The position numbers were made by a program, and so were the translations under genes. The notes under the pieces are model-generated. The model did no database searches. It saw only the letters and a program-made list of their open reading frames with translations, and was not told the origin of the DNA. Positions 12,077 to 20,045 of a stretch of 64,000 nt of DNA are shown here, piece by piece; position 1 is the first letter of the stretch, and each line of letters begins with the position of its first letter. This DNA is from Alicyclobacillus acidiphilus NBRC 100859 (GTDB lineage Bacteria > Bacillota > Bacilli > Alicyclobacillales > Alicyclobacillaceae), in assembly GCF_001544355.1 (NCBI RefSeq), contig NZ_BCQI01000006.1, positions 52,104 to 116,103 of the forward strand, written 5' to 3'.

Positions 12077-13348
12077 TCATAGGCCCGGCGCTGGAAACTG
12101 CTCGGCTAGGTCGGCGACTTGTTCCGCAATGCGAGCGAGCTCAATTTCGCTGTTTCGCTTCGCTGCTTCGATCGCCTCATCGATGTAGCGGGCCAACAAC
12201 CGCATCTCGGCTTCGCCCATGCCGCGGCTCGTCACGGCCGGGGTACCAATGCGAAGACCCGACGGGTTGAAAGGCTTTCGAGTATCGTATGGAATGGTGT
12301 TGTAGTTGCTGACGATCCCGGCCTTATCCAACGCCTTCGCCGCCGGTTTGCCGAGAATGTCTTTGGAAGTGAGATTGATGAGGATCAAGTGATTGTCGGT
12401 GCCGCCGCTGACGAGGTCAAAGCCGCGATCCATCAATTCCTCGGCGAGCACTCTGGCGTTCCGGACAACCTGTTGTGCGTAGACCTTGAATTCGGGCTGG
12501 CTCGCTTCGTGGAGGCACACCGCGATCGCAGCAGTCGTATGGTTGTGCGGCCCTCCCTGCAACCCTGGGAACACGGCTTTGTCGAGCGCTCCGGCATATT
12601 CCCCAGTACTCATCAACATGGCGCCGCGCGGACCGCGCAGGGTCTTGTGTGTCGTCGTGGAAATAACAGGCGCGTGACCGACGGGGCTCGGATGTGCGCC
12701 ACCTGCGATGAGGCCGGCAATGTGCGCGATATCTGCAACCAAAATCGCGTCGATCTCGTTCGCGATATCCGCAAAGGCAGCAAAATCGATTTGTCGCGGA
12801 ATGGCGGTTCCACCACAGAACAGGAGCTTTGGCCGCGTCTGTTTCGCAAGCCCTCGAACCTCGTCATAGTCGATGCGTCCGTGTTGTCGGCTCACGGAAT
12901 ACTGGACGCTTTTGAACCAACTTCCCGTGACCGACACGTTCCACCCATGTGTCAAATGGCCGCCCATCGGCAAGGCCATGCCCATCACCGTATCGCCTGG
13001 CTTCAGGAAAGCTGCGTAAATGGCCAAATTGGCCGGTGAACCGGAGTAGGGCTGAACGTTGGCGTGATCGACGCCAAAGACCGCCTTGGCCCGATCCACC
13101 GCCAATTGCTCGACCTTGTCGATCACTTGCTGGCCTTCATAATATCTTCTGTTTACGTACCCCTCGGAGTATTTGTTGGTAAGGACTGATCCTGTCGCCT
13201 CCCGCACCGCCCGCGAGACGTAATTCTCTGAGGGAATCAGGGGTAATTTTGCCCGTTGGCGCTGTTCCTCTTCCTGCAGCAGTGCATACAACGATGGATC
13301 CTTCTCAGACAGTCCTGTGTCTGCAATGAGCGGAAACTGATTCGGCAT
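12077..13348 (-). CDS. glyA: Serine hydroxymethyltransferase, divergent form
   Basis: 423 residues, the usual SHMT length. It is a PLP enzyme converting serine and tetrahydrofolate to glycine and methylene-tetrahydrofolate. The PLP lysine is K235 in TTTHKTLRGPRG, and the DIAHIAGL and SGLRIGTPAVTSRG motifs are intact. It departs from classical GlyA at several well-conserved places: EGYVNRRYYEGQQVID for the usual EGYPGKRYYGG, QPYSGSPAN for QPHSGSQAN, and FCGGTAIPR for AGASAYPR. The start is ATG 13348, preceded by AAGGGAG; an upstream in-frame start would lie inside the leader. A ZTP riboswitch precedes the gene, which agrees with a folate role. Confidence 0.93.
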   Translation of the reverse strand: MPNQFPLIADTGLSEKDPSLYALLQEEEQRQRAKLPLIPSENYVSRAVREATGSVLTNKYSEGYVNRRYYEGQQVIDKVEQLAVDRAKAVFGVDHANVQPYSGSPANLAIYAAFLKPGDTVMGMALPMGGHLTHGWNVSVTGSWFKSVQYSVSRQHGRIDYDEVRGLAKQTRPKLLFCGGTAIPRQIDFAAFADIANEIDAILVADIAHIAGLIAGGAHPSPVGHAPVISTTTHKTLRGPRGAMLMSTGEYAGALDKAVFPGLQGGPHNHTTAAIAVCLHEASQPEFKVYAQQVVRNARVLAEELMDRGFDLVSGGTDNHLILINLTSKDILGKPAAKALDKAGIVSNYNTIPYDTRKPFNPSGLRIGTPAVTSRGMGEAEMRLLARYIDEAIEAAKRNSEIELARIAEQVADLAEQFPAPGL

Positions 13349-13379
13349 GTGATGACGCTCCCTTCTGTCGTGAGAACGC

Positions 13380-13415
13380 AAAAAGGGCGAAGAGATGTAG
13401 ACACTCTCTTCGCCC
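13380..13415 (-). terminator. Riboswitch expression-platform terminator
   Basis: On the minus strand an 11-bp perfect stem (GGGCGAAGAGA 13415-13405 with TCTCTTCGCCC 13395-13385) is followed by TTTTT. Its 5' arm shares GGGC with the last conserved segment of the aptamer, so ligand binding and termination should be mutually exclusive. Confidence 0.85.
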
Positions 13416-13480
13416 AGGCGTTCGGCTGTTTACATCAACAGTTCCCCCATGGTTCACCATGTTCGCCAGTCGCTGTTGAC
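13411..13480 (-). promoter_or_regulatory. ZTP (pfl) riboswitch upstream of glyA
   Basis: Minus-strand sequence holds all the core elements of the ZMP/ZTP aptamer. P1 is CAACAG (13478-13473) with CTGTTG (13441-13436). The conserved GACTGGCG lies just inside it. P2 is CATGGT (13461-13456) with ACCATG (13453-13448), followed by GGGGGAA. The second subdomain ends in CGCCTGGGC (13420-13412). ZTP riboswitches sense the folate-stress alarmone ZTP/ZMP and often precede folate genes such as glyA and folD. The downstream terminator suggests a transcriptional ON switch. Confidence 0.92.
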
Positions 13481-13496
13481 GTTTGATTGTAATTTC

Positions 13497-13524
13497 ATTA
13501 TAAATCCGATGGAACTTCACGCAA
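13497..13524 (-). promoter_or_regulatory. Probable glyA promoter
   Basis: A perfect TATAAT at 13502-13497 lies just upstream of the riboswitch. The -35 (TTGCGT at 13524-13519, 16-bp spacing) is weak. Confidence 0.55.
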
Positions 13525-13633
13525 GAGGGGCAGTTCACAAAATGATATTGAAGTCGTTCTGCTGGTCGGTTCAAATGACGCTCGGTTCATAGTACACTCA
13601 TGATACACTCAATCTAGCAGAGGGGGGATTTCG

Positions 13634-14107
13634 TTGGACCACGAGTTACAGTCGTTTTTGGAATCGATGTTCAATCAACAGATTCTCTTCTTCGACAAGC
13701 GATTCGCCGAGATAGACGAGCGGTTTGAGCAGATCGATAAGCGATTCGCCGAGATGGACGAACGATTTGAGCAGATCGATAAGCGGTTTGAGCAGATTGA
13801 CAAACGGTTCGCGTTGATTGACCAGCGGTTTGAGCAGATTGACAAACGGTTCGCGTTGATCGACAAGCGGTTCGAGCAGATCGACAAACGGTTCGCCGAG
13901 ATGGACGAACGGTTCGAGCAGATGGAAGACCGATTTGTTCAACAGGAGCATCGGTTTGAGAGGATGCTCGTGAATTTCGCGAAGGAGATTGGCAATCAAG
14001 TTGATGACTTGCGGAGGGAAAATTCCGCATTGCACAACGACAATCTCACGCTTGCTTGTATGTACGGCCGCCACGAGTTTGAGATCCGACAGTTGCAACA
14101 ACGTTAG
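13634..14107 (+). CDS. Heptad-repeat coiled-coil protein of unknown function
   Basis: 157 residues, TTG start preceded by GAGGGGGG. After about 22 residues it consists of 13 consecutive heptads of the form RF(A/E)xIDK, which predicts a continuous coiled coil. A short non-repetitive C-terminus follows, with a second coiled-coil stretch (NFAKEIGNQVDDLRRENSAL). There is no signal peptide or membrane segment. Proteins of this style occur in many Bacillota without known function. It lies divergently from glyA and is followed by an unrelated protease gene. I do not assign a role. Confidence 0.75.
   Translation: MDHELQSFLESMFNQQILFFDKRFAEIDERFEQIDKRFAEMDERFEQIDKRFEQIDKRFALIDQRFEQIDKRFALIDKRFEQIDKRFAEMDERFEQMEDRFVQQEHRFERMLVNFAKEIGNQVDDLRRENSALHNDNLTLACMYGRHEFEIRQLQQR
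13700..13972 (+). repeat. 21-bp tandem coding repeat (13 heptads)
   Basis: Thirteen 21-base units encode RFEQIDK-like heptads. Several units are nearly identical at DNA level (for example cggtttgagcagattgacaa recurs), so copy number may vary between strains. Confidence 0.85.
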
Positions 14108-14277
14108 TAAATTCGCTGGTTTCAGCTCACCCCACTGTTTCTTTGCCTGTTCACCAGTTCAACATGTACGGTTCCTGAGACAGCATGAGAGCCCATTCGA
14201 GTATCAAGAGAAACATAGAATGAGACGTAATCCCGAAGGCATGTCTACCGGTTTGATCATCGCGACGAGGTGGGGAC

Positions 14278-15141
14278 ATGAGGATCGAAGTGGGACTTGA
14301 CGACTTTTTGGCCTGCTTGGCGAACACGTCGGCAGATTCGGACAATTGGACCGTCTGGTCAAGCTATTGTGATCGATACCGAGTCGTGTTTGACACGATT
14401 TTCAAGCAATTCTCGATTCCGAAGGATGCTGAATTGGTCAATTACGTGAATCACTGCTCCCTTGATGCGTTTGCGGACAAAGCGAAGCAATCCGTGGAGA
14501 TGCTGTCGCAGAGCGACGTCGAACATCTTTGTCGAACTTCTGCCGCGTATTACGGCTTCGACGAAGATTTTGACGTCTACTTCTTGGTCGGCCTAGGCAA
14601 TATTGGTGGTACGTGTTCGCCGGATCCGCGTTTTTTGTATATCGGATTGGAGTTCGTGGTCTCCGAATCCTTCCGTTTCCTCATTTCGCACGAGTTGAAT
14701 CACTTGGTTCGGTTTGTCCGTTTGGGCGTGAACCGATTGTCTGACTTGCCTAACTTCACGGTCCAAGATCTCGTCATCGCTGAGGGACTCGCGACGTTGG
14801 CTCCACTGGTGATTTCAGAGACGCCTATTCACGATGAGACGCTTCGCCAAGCGTTGATGATTTCACCGGATCATTATGAGAGGCTTGTGCAGCAGGCCAA
14901 CGAATTGGAACGGAAGATCGTTGCCGATGCTGATAAACAATTGGACAAATCAATGATGCAGAAGTATTTCTCCGTTGTGAATCCATATGGAACACCGATA
15001 GCTGGATATTTCATCGGAGCTCGGTGGATTTCGTCTCTGCTTGAAGCAGGGGCCTCGTTCAAGGATCTCACTTCGTGTCCGACGACAAACATCGTCCAGA
15101 GGTATCGAGAAATTTCGGCGATGTCGGGGAGCACCGACTGA
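14278..15141 (+). CDS. DUF2268-type putative zinc metalloprotease
   Basis: 287 residues. The gluzincin-like zinc motif HELNH sits at residues 141-145, and VIAEGLAT about 30 residues later supplies the likely third ligand. GYFIGARW near residue 243 matches the GYxIG pattern of DUF2268 proteins (B. subtilis YjaZ group). No signal peptide is seen, so it is probably cytoplasmic; substrate unknown. The start is ATG 14278 with GAGGTGGGG upstream. Confidence 0.8.
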   Translation: MRIEVGLDDFLACLANTSADSDNWTVWSSYCDRYRVVFDTIFKQFSIPKDAELVNYVNHCSLDAFADKAKQSVEMLSQSDVEHLCRTSAAYYGFDEDFDVYFLVGLGNIGGTCSPDPRFLYIGLEFVVSESFRFLISHELNHLVRFVRLGVNRLSDLPNFTVQDLVIAEGLATLAPLVISETPIHDETLRQALMISPDHYERLVQQANELERKIVADADKQLDKSMMQKYFSVVNPYGTPIAGYFIGARWISSLLEAGASFKDLTSCPTTNIVQRYREISAMSGSTD

Positions 15142-15247
15142 TAGCAGGAACTTGCATCTTGCAGGCATATTCCCACACCTTGCGGAATATTTGCTTGGTC
15201 TGCAACATATGAAAGCGCTGTAATAGGCTTGATAGGAGGAACCCAAC

Positions 15248-16717
15248 ATGGCCACATTGGTGAAGTTGCCGCGCAGTACGCCAGGTGAGCAAGGTGTATC
15301 GGAACAGGGAATCGCAAAGTTTTTCGAGGAAGTGGAAAGTCGACGTCTGGAACTGCACAGTGTCATGTTGATGCGGCATGGCAGCGTGATTGCGGAACAT
15401 TGGTGGAAGCCGTTTGCTCCGGACAAGCCGCACATGCTGTTTTCGCTCAGCAAAAGTTATACTTCGACTGCGATAGGCCTCGCGGTGGACGAAGGACTGT
15501 TGTCGGAAGACGATACGGTGATCTCGTTTTTTCCGGAATATATCACGCCTGCTATCGAAGACAATCTGCGTGATGTGCGCATTCGCCACCTGCTGTCGAT
15601 GAGCACTGGCCATGTGGAGGATACCATGCCCTATCTGCATCGCGCGGAGGACGGGGATTGGGTGCGGGCGTTCCTGTCCGTTCCCATCGAACGAGAGCCT
15701 GGAACTCATTTTCTGTACAATACTGGTGCGACGTACATGCTTTCCGCGATCCTGCAGCGCGTCAGCGGGGAAACGTTGCTCGACTACCTCAAGCCGCGTC
15801 TTTTCGATCCGCTGGGCATTTCCAACCCCACATGGCAGGTTTGCCCGCGAGGCGTCAATACGGGCGGTTTCGGCCTCTCCATTCGAACGGAGGATATCGC
15901 GAAGTTCGGCGAGTTGTATCTGCGCAAGGGCGTGTGGGGGGACCTTCAGTTGGTTCCGTCTGATTGGATCGATACTGCGACGAGATCGCATATCTCGAAT
16001 GGCGACGGTGGGGCGAGTGACTGGGCTCAAGGCTATGGGTACCAGTTCTGGCGCTGTCGACACAATGCCTATCGCGGTGATGGGGCCTTTGGCCAATTTT
16101 GTGTCGTGATGCCTGAGCAGGACGCGGTGCTTGCCATCACGTCCGGCCTTCAGAATATGCAGGGAGTCCTGAACATCGTCTGGGACACGTTGTTGCCCGC
16201 GATGTCGGGCTCGGGGCGCGGTGAGTCAGCGGAAGTTGAAGACCGTGGGTCATCTGGCGGCGCATCCATGTTGTATCGGGTTTCCGATGCGATTCGGGGT
16301 CCGGAGGGGATCGAGACGGGCGTGCGAACAGTGCCAGACTGGGCGGGACAATGGTACCGCTTCGACGAAAATCCGTTCTCGCTGACACGTGCCAAATTGG
16401 ATTTTGCCGAAGATGGATTTCATTTTTCTTTGGTGTTTGACCAGATGGAGTGGACATTTCGCGGAGCTTATTTGGAATGGTTGGGGGGTCAGCGCGGCCA
16501 GCGCACTCCCCAAGAGCTCGTGCAGGAGGTGGCGGTACAGGGGGGATGGCGAGATTCTTCGACCTTTGTCTGTGCGATTTGCTTCTCGGAATCGCCATTC
16601 ACGTACACCTTTGAGGTATCCTCCGCAGACGGCGGTATATCATTGTCGATACAGCCGAATGTGGGTTTCGAGCCCAAACAAGAAGCGCGCCTGCATGGGC
16701 GTCTCGTTGCAACCTGA
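15248..16717 (+). CDS. Beta-lactamase-family serine hydrolase
   Basis: 489 residues, start ATG 15248 behind AGGAGG. The N-terminal about 330 residues have the class C beta-lactamase/esterase fold: nucleophile S66 and K69 in SLSK, the FLYNTGATY motif near residue 158, and a GDGAFGQF segment in place of KTG. A C-terminal beta-rich domain (about residues 350-489, DWAGQWYRFDENPF onward) resembles lipocalin-like tails of such hydrolases. No signal peptide is visible, so a cytoplasmic esterase or peptidase is likelier than antibiotic resistance. Substrate unknown. Confidence 0.85.
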   Translation: MATLVKLPRSTPGEQGVSEQGIAKFFEEVESRRLELHSVMLMRHGSVIAEHWWKPFAPDKPHMLFSLSKSYTSTAIGLAVDEGLLSEDDTVISFFPEYITPAIEDNLRDVRIRHLLSMSTGHVEDTMPYLHRAEDGDWVRAFLSVPIEREPGTHFLYNTGATYMLSAILQRVSGETLLDYLKPRLFDPLGISNPTWQVCPRGVNTGGFGLSIRTEDIAKFGELYLRKGVWGDLQLVPSDWIDTATRSHISNGDGGASDWAQGYGYQFWRCRHNAYRGDGAFGQFCVVMPEQDAVLAITSGLQNMQGVLNIVWDTLLPAMSGSGRGESAEVEDRGSSGGASMLYRVSDAIRGPEGIETGVRTVPDWAGQWYRFDENPFSLTRAKLDFAEDGFHFSLVFDQMEWTFRGAYLEWLGGQRGQRTPQELVQEVAVQGGWRDSSTFVCAICFSESPFTYTFEVSSADGGISLSIQPNVGFEPKQEARLHGRLVAT

Positions 16718-16741
16718 TAGGTTGTTTACGGTCGTTCAGTG

Positions 16742-16775
16742 CTCTGGATCGGCAGTATGTCCTGCCGATCCAGAG
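16742..16775. terminator. 14-bp perfect inverted repeat between convergent genes
   Basis: CTCTGGATCGGCAG and CTGCCGATCCAGAG flank a 6-nt loop. No T-tract follows on either strand, so it may be a bidirectional RNA 3'-end hairpin of atypical form. Confidence 0.5.
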
Positions 16776-16797
16776 GCGCCCGAACAACACGTGTCCC

Positions 16798-17097
16798 TTA
16801 TTTCCGGAGGTAGTTTACCAGCGTGACAATCGACCGGATCAAGATGACTGCGGCGGCGACGTAGTACCAGATTCGAATGAGGACTCCGGTCGGGTCAAGC
16901 GCCGTCAGCCAGGACAGGAGAATCAGCGGAAGAATGTCCACGAGAATAGGCCGCGTCACGCTTTCGGCGACTGCAGTCCAGTTGATGCTGCCGCGCAGTT
17001 GAGTGATCAGGTTCGCAATCACCGTGAGCGCGACGGCAATCAGGACGATCCGCATCGAGTACAACAGCCCTACATGAGAATGAATGATGGCCAACAT
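16798..17097 (-). CDS. Small membrane protein, unknown
   Basis: 99 residues with about three hydrophobic helices (MRIVLIAVALTVIANLI, ILVDILPLILLSWLTAL, WYYVAAAVILIRSIVTLV). The start is ATG 17097 with AAGGAGGAATTGCG upstream. Size and topology recall small holins, but no lysis gene is nearby and the gene stands alone. I do not assign a function. Confidence 0.65.
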   Translation of the reverse strand: MLAIIHSHVGLLYSMRIVLIAVALTVIANLITQLRGSINWTAVAESVTRPILVDILPLILLSWLTALDPTGVLIRIWYYVAAAVILIRSIVTLVNYLRK

Positions 17098-17196
17098 CGC
17101 AATTCCTCCTTCGCTCGCATAGCAGCTCAAAGGTATCGAGATACTGCACAGTACGAGCGAAGCGATTGTCGATGCACGGCGAATGACTATGTTTGC

Positions 17197-19473
17197 TTAC
17201 AAATTTCGCAAGAAATGCGCAAACGTACGGTGGGCGACGTATGGATCTCGAGACAGCGCGTGGCCGCGATTCGGCAAAAGCAGCATGTCGAACTCTTTGT
17301 CCGCCTTGATCAGCGCATCGACCAATCGCATGGTGAGATTGGGGTGTACGTTATCGTCCACGTCGCCATGCATCAGTAGGAGCCGACCGCGCAGATTGGC
17401 GGCCAACGACTGATTGTCCTGCGGCGGATAGTCCGCAAAGTCGCCAAGACCCATGTAGCGTTCCCACCACGTCGAGTCGTACAGGCGGTTGTCGTGATCG
17501 CCGCAACAGGCTACGGCAGCTTTGTACACGTCTGGATAGCTGAGCACGGCACGGGCCGAGCCATAGCCGCCGCCGGAAAATCCGTACATGCCGACGCGGC
17601 TGAGATCGAGCCAAGGGTATCGTTCTCCTAGTTGGCGGAGCCCTGCGACGTGATCGACGAGGCCCGCAGCGTCGCCCAGATGGTGCTTGGCGTCGTGGAA
17701 AGCCTTCGATCTCAGCGGTGTCCCGCGGCCATCCAACAGGACGATGGCGAATCCGAGTTGCGCGAGCGACTGACTGTACACGGTCGTGTCCGTGGACGGC
17801 GTGACCGGGAAGCGATGCGGCACCACCGTGGTTTGGGGTCCGCCGTATTCGTACTCGACCACAGGGTACTTTCGGGTTGGGTCAAAGTTGGCGGGCGGAA
17901 TCACAATGCCGTAAATGTCCGTGACGCCATCGTCGGCTTTCACGACAAATGGTTCGGGCATTTGAAACCCTGCATCGAGCAGGGGCTGAATGTCGGCTTC
18001 GACCAATGTCTTCACCATCGTACCATCGGTCTTTCGCAGCACGGTTTTGGGAGCGGCGTTGACGAGGGAATACGTGTCGACGAATACCGACCAATCCGGG
18101 GCCGCGTGAACACGGTGATCCGCGATTTCCGGCGTCAACATTGTCAGTTCGGTTCCGTCCAGGCGAACTCGGTACAGGTGTTGAAGGTATACGTCCTCAT
18201 CGGCTTCGCGGCCGCTGCCCAGAAAGTAGACCCAACCGGCCGCTTCATCGACACCGATCAGTTCACGCACGACCCAATCGCCTTCTGTGATGGCATGAAG
18301 TTGCTGGCCTGTGGCGAGATCGTGCAGATAGAGGTGTTCCCAGCCGGATTGTTGCGATGGCCAGACAAATTGTCCACGCGACGAGAGCACGCGGACATCA
18401 GGCAGTGGGTTGTCCTTGTGGCGCATATCGTGATCGACAAAAGAATCGCAGACTTCTTCGAACACGAGGCGAGCGCCGCCGTCTGCAGCGTCCACTTCGA
18501 AGAACTGGGTCGATCTATAGCCTCTCGTTGGATGGATGAAATAGATGCGGCTGCCGTCTGCATGCCACCAAATGTTGTGCCAGTGGGGACTGTAGAGGGG
18601 ATCGGTGTTTCGCAATTCAAGCGCAGGCATGCAAAAATCGACGCGCGATCCGTCCACGCCTATCACGAAATACTCCGCCGTGGGCAGGGCCTTGTCGCCA
18701 GCCAGTGGATAGCGGACCTGATGCATCATCGCGGGGCTGTGCTCACCATCCGTGACATATTGCATGACTGGCAATTTGCGAACGTGGCGCTGATCCAATC
18801 GATGTGTCAGCAACCGCGTGGAATCTGGCGACCATTGCACGAGCGGCTTGTTTTTCCGGCCATGAATCAAATCTGCTGTTTTGGCGCCGTAAAAATCGGG
18901 ACGGGAGGCATAGTTGTAATCTTTGATGCCGTCCGTCGTCAGTGGGTGGGACTTGCCAGTTTCCAGCGATCTCACCCACAGGTTATGGCCCCGCAAGAAT
19001 GCGGCCCACATTCCGTCGGGTGACGCAACCTCATGCTCTTGCGCGAACCGTCCCGAGTGCACAGGGCGGCAAGCGTAGGTATCGAATCTACAGTGATACC
19101 GTGTGCCGCCTGTGCTGAACGAGATCCCCTGTTCGTCCCGGTCCCATTCAAAGTGATCAAATGGCAGCGCGTCCGCCTCGATAGGCGCGAGGGCAGGTGC
19201 ACGTTTCGACAAGGACGCGGCCAAACGTTCGTGATCGAACGCGGGTGTCATATCGCCAGTCACCGCATCGACGACGACGAACTGTTTCCCTTTTTCGCCA
19301 GACTTGCGGCGGACGTCGAGCTTTGTGTGGAAGCGCGCTCCGGTTGGCGACGAAGACGCGCGTTCAGCGTGTGCTGGGGCGTTCATCCAATGAGGAGCCA
19401 GTGACAGATTCAGCGGGAATTTGGGCGTTTCTCCAGGCAGGAATTGGTCAGCCCGGGTAAAGTCGAAGTCCAA
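17197..19473 (-). CDS. S9 family dipeptidyl-peptidase IV-like peptidase
   Basis: 758 residues, typical of the DPP-IV branch. About 500 N-terminal residues form the beta-propeller (DPPIV_N), followed by an alpha/beta-hydrolase domain. The nucleophile is S633 in YGFSGGGYG, the acid D706/D707 in HGDVDDNVHP and the histidine H738 in NRGHALSRD. DPP-IV enzymes cleave Xaa-Pro dipeptides. No signal peptide is seen, so the enzyme is probably cytoplasmic and finishes peptide catabolism. The start is TTG 19473, behind GGAGG. Confidence 0.88.
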   Translation of the reverse strand: MDFDFTRADQFLPGETPKFPLNLSLAPHWMNAPAHAERASSSPTGARFHTKLDVRRKSGEKGKQFVVVDAVTGDMTPAFDHERLAASLSKRAPALAPIEADALPFDHFEWDRDEQGISFSTGGTRYHCRFDTYACRPVHSGRFAQEHEVASPDGMWAAFLRGHNLWVRSLETGKSHPLTTDGIKDYNYASRPDFYGAKTADLIHGRKNKPLVQWSPDSTRLLTHRLDQRHVRKLPVMQYVTDGEHSPAMMHQVRYPLAGDKALPTAEYFVIGVDGSRVDFCMPALELRNTDPLYSPHWHNIWWHADGSRIYFIHPTRGYRSTQFFEVDAADGGARLVFEEVCDSFVDHDMRHKDNPLPDVRVLSSRGQFVWPSQQSGWEHLYLHDLATGQQLHAITEGDWVVRELIGVDEAAGWVYFLGSGREADEDVYLQHLYRVRLDGTELTMLTPEIADHRVHAAPDWSVFVDTYSLVNAAPKTVLRKTDGTMVKTLVEADIQPLLDAGFQMPEPFVVKADDGVTDIYGIVIPPANFDPTRKYPVVEYEYGGPQTTVVPHRFPVTPSTDTTVYSQSLAQLGFAIVLLDGRGTPLRSKAFHDAKHHLGDAAGLVDHVAGLRQLGERYPWLDLSRVGMYGFSGGGYGSARAVLSYPDVYKAAVACCGDHDNRLYDSTWWERYMGLGDFADYPPQDNQSLAANLRGRLLLMHGDVDDNVHPNLTMRLVDALIKADKEFDMLLLPNRGHALSRDPYVAHRTFAHFLRNL

Positions 19474-19607
19474 AAGGAAACCTCCGTTTCATGGAGCGGA
19501 TATGATTCAGTCTAGCGAAAGATCCGATTGTTCTCCACTGCTTGTCAGCAACGGCAACGTGCGTACCTAAACTTTTAAACGCGCCAAAGAAGTAGGCAAC
19601 CTTGCTG

Positions 19608-19636
19608 TTGACAACGCCTCACTCAGCGGATACGAT
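19608..19636 (+). promoter_or_regulatory. SigA-like promoter of leader or small RNA
   Basis: A perfect TTGACA (19608-19613) lies 17 bp from TACGAT (19631-19636). It precedes no coding start for 400 bases. Confidence 0.6.
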
Positions 19637-19642
19637 CACGGT

Positions 19643-19889
19643 AATTTCTTGCAAGGGGCTGTTTGGATGTCGGAGAGCGTTGTTCTTTTCTAACCCAATT
19701 TCATAGGTGCTTTCGGTTTGACTGAACTTGTTTGCCATCGTTGGCCGTGCAACGGCAAGGATGTTGACAGGTTTGTTCGATTCGTCTGCACGTTGGGGAG
19801 AAGAACAACGGAAATCGCTCCGTCCATATCCGTCATATAGGGATATCTAAGGATGTCAGAGCGAGATCGTGCGTTGCACGGTCTTTTTT
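19643..19889 (+). ncRNA. Candidate small RNA or attenuated leader
   Basis: This region lies between a good promoter and a clear intrinsic terminator and carries no convincing reading frame. It could be a small RNA of about 247 nt or an attenuated leader of the broken mutS2-like gene 157 bases further on. I match it to no known family: it lacks T-box, SRP and tmRNA signatures. The 19474-20045 interval holds nothing else I can support. Confidence 0.4.
19865..19889 (+). terminator. Intrinsic terminator
   Basis: GATCGTGC-gtt-GCACGGTC (one G-T pair) is followed by TTTTTT. Confidence 0.8.
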
Positions 19890-20045
19890 GTTGTTTGTCG
19901 ACGTTGTTTGTCGACATGGTTTCGGCGTGGCGGTGTTTGGTGTACGGCACTGCGCTTGGCTTTGTTCTGTCTCAGACGTGCCGTCGGTCGACGAACGGTT
20001 GTTGGCGGCCAATCGAGCGGCGCGATGAAACGGAGCGTGGATCAA

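Noticed and set aside
15248..16717. True beta-lactamase (antibiotic resistance)
   Set aside because: No signal peptide and no KTG triad; the fold is shared by many esterases and peptidases.
16798..17097. Phage holin
   Set aside because: Size and helices fit, but no endolysin or other phage gene is nearby.
19869..20045. Longer N-terminus for the MutS2-like fragment
   Set aside because: The extension is cysteine- and arginine-rich, overlaps the intrinsic terminator and has no MutS2 counterpart; the family N-terminus matches from GTG 20046.
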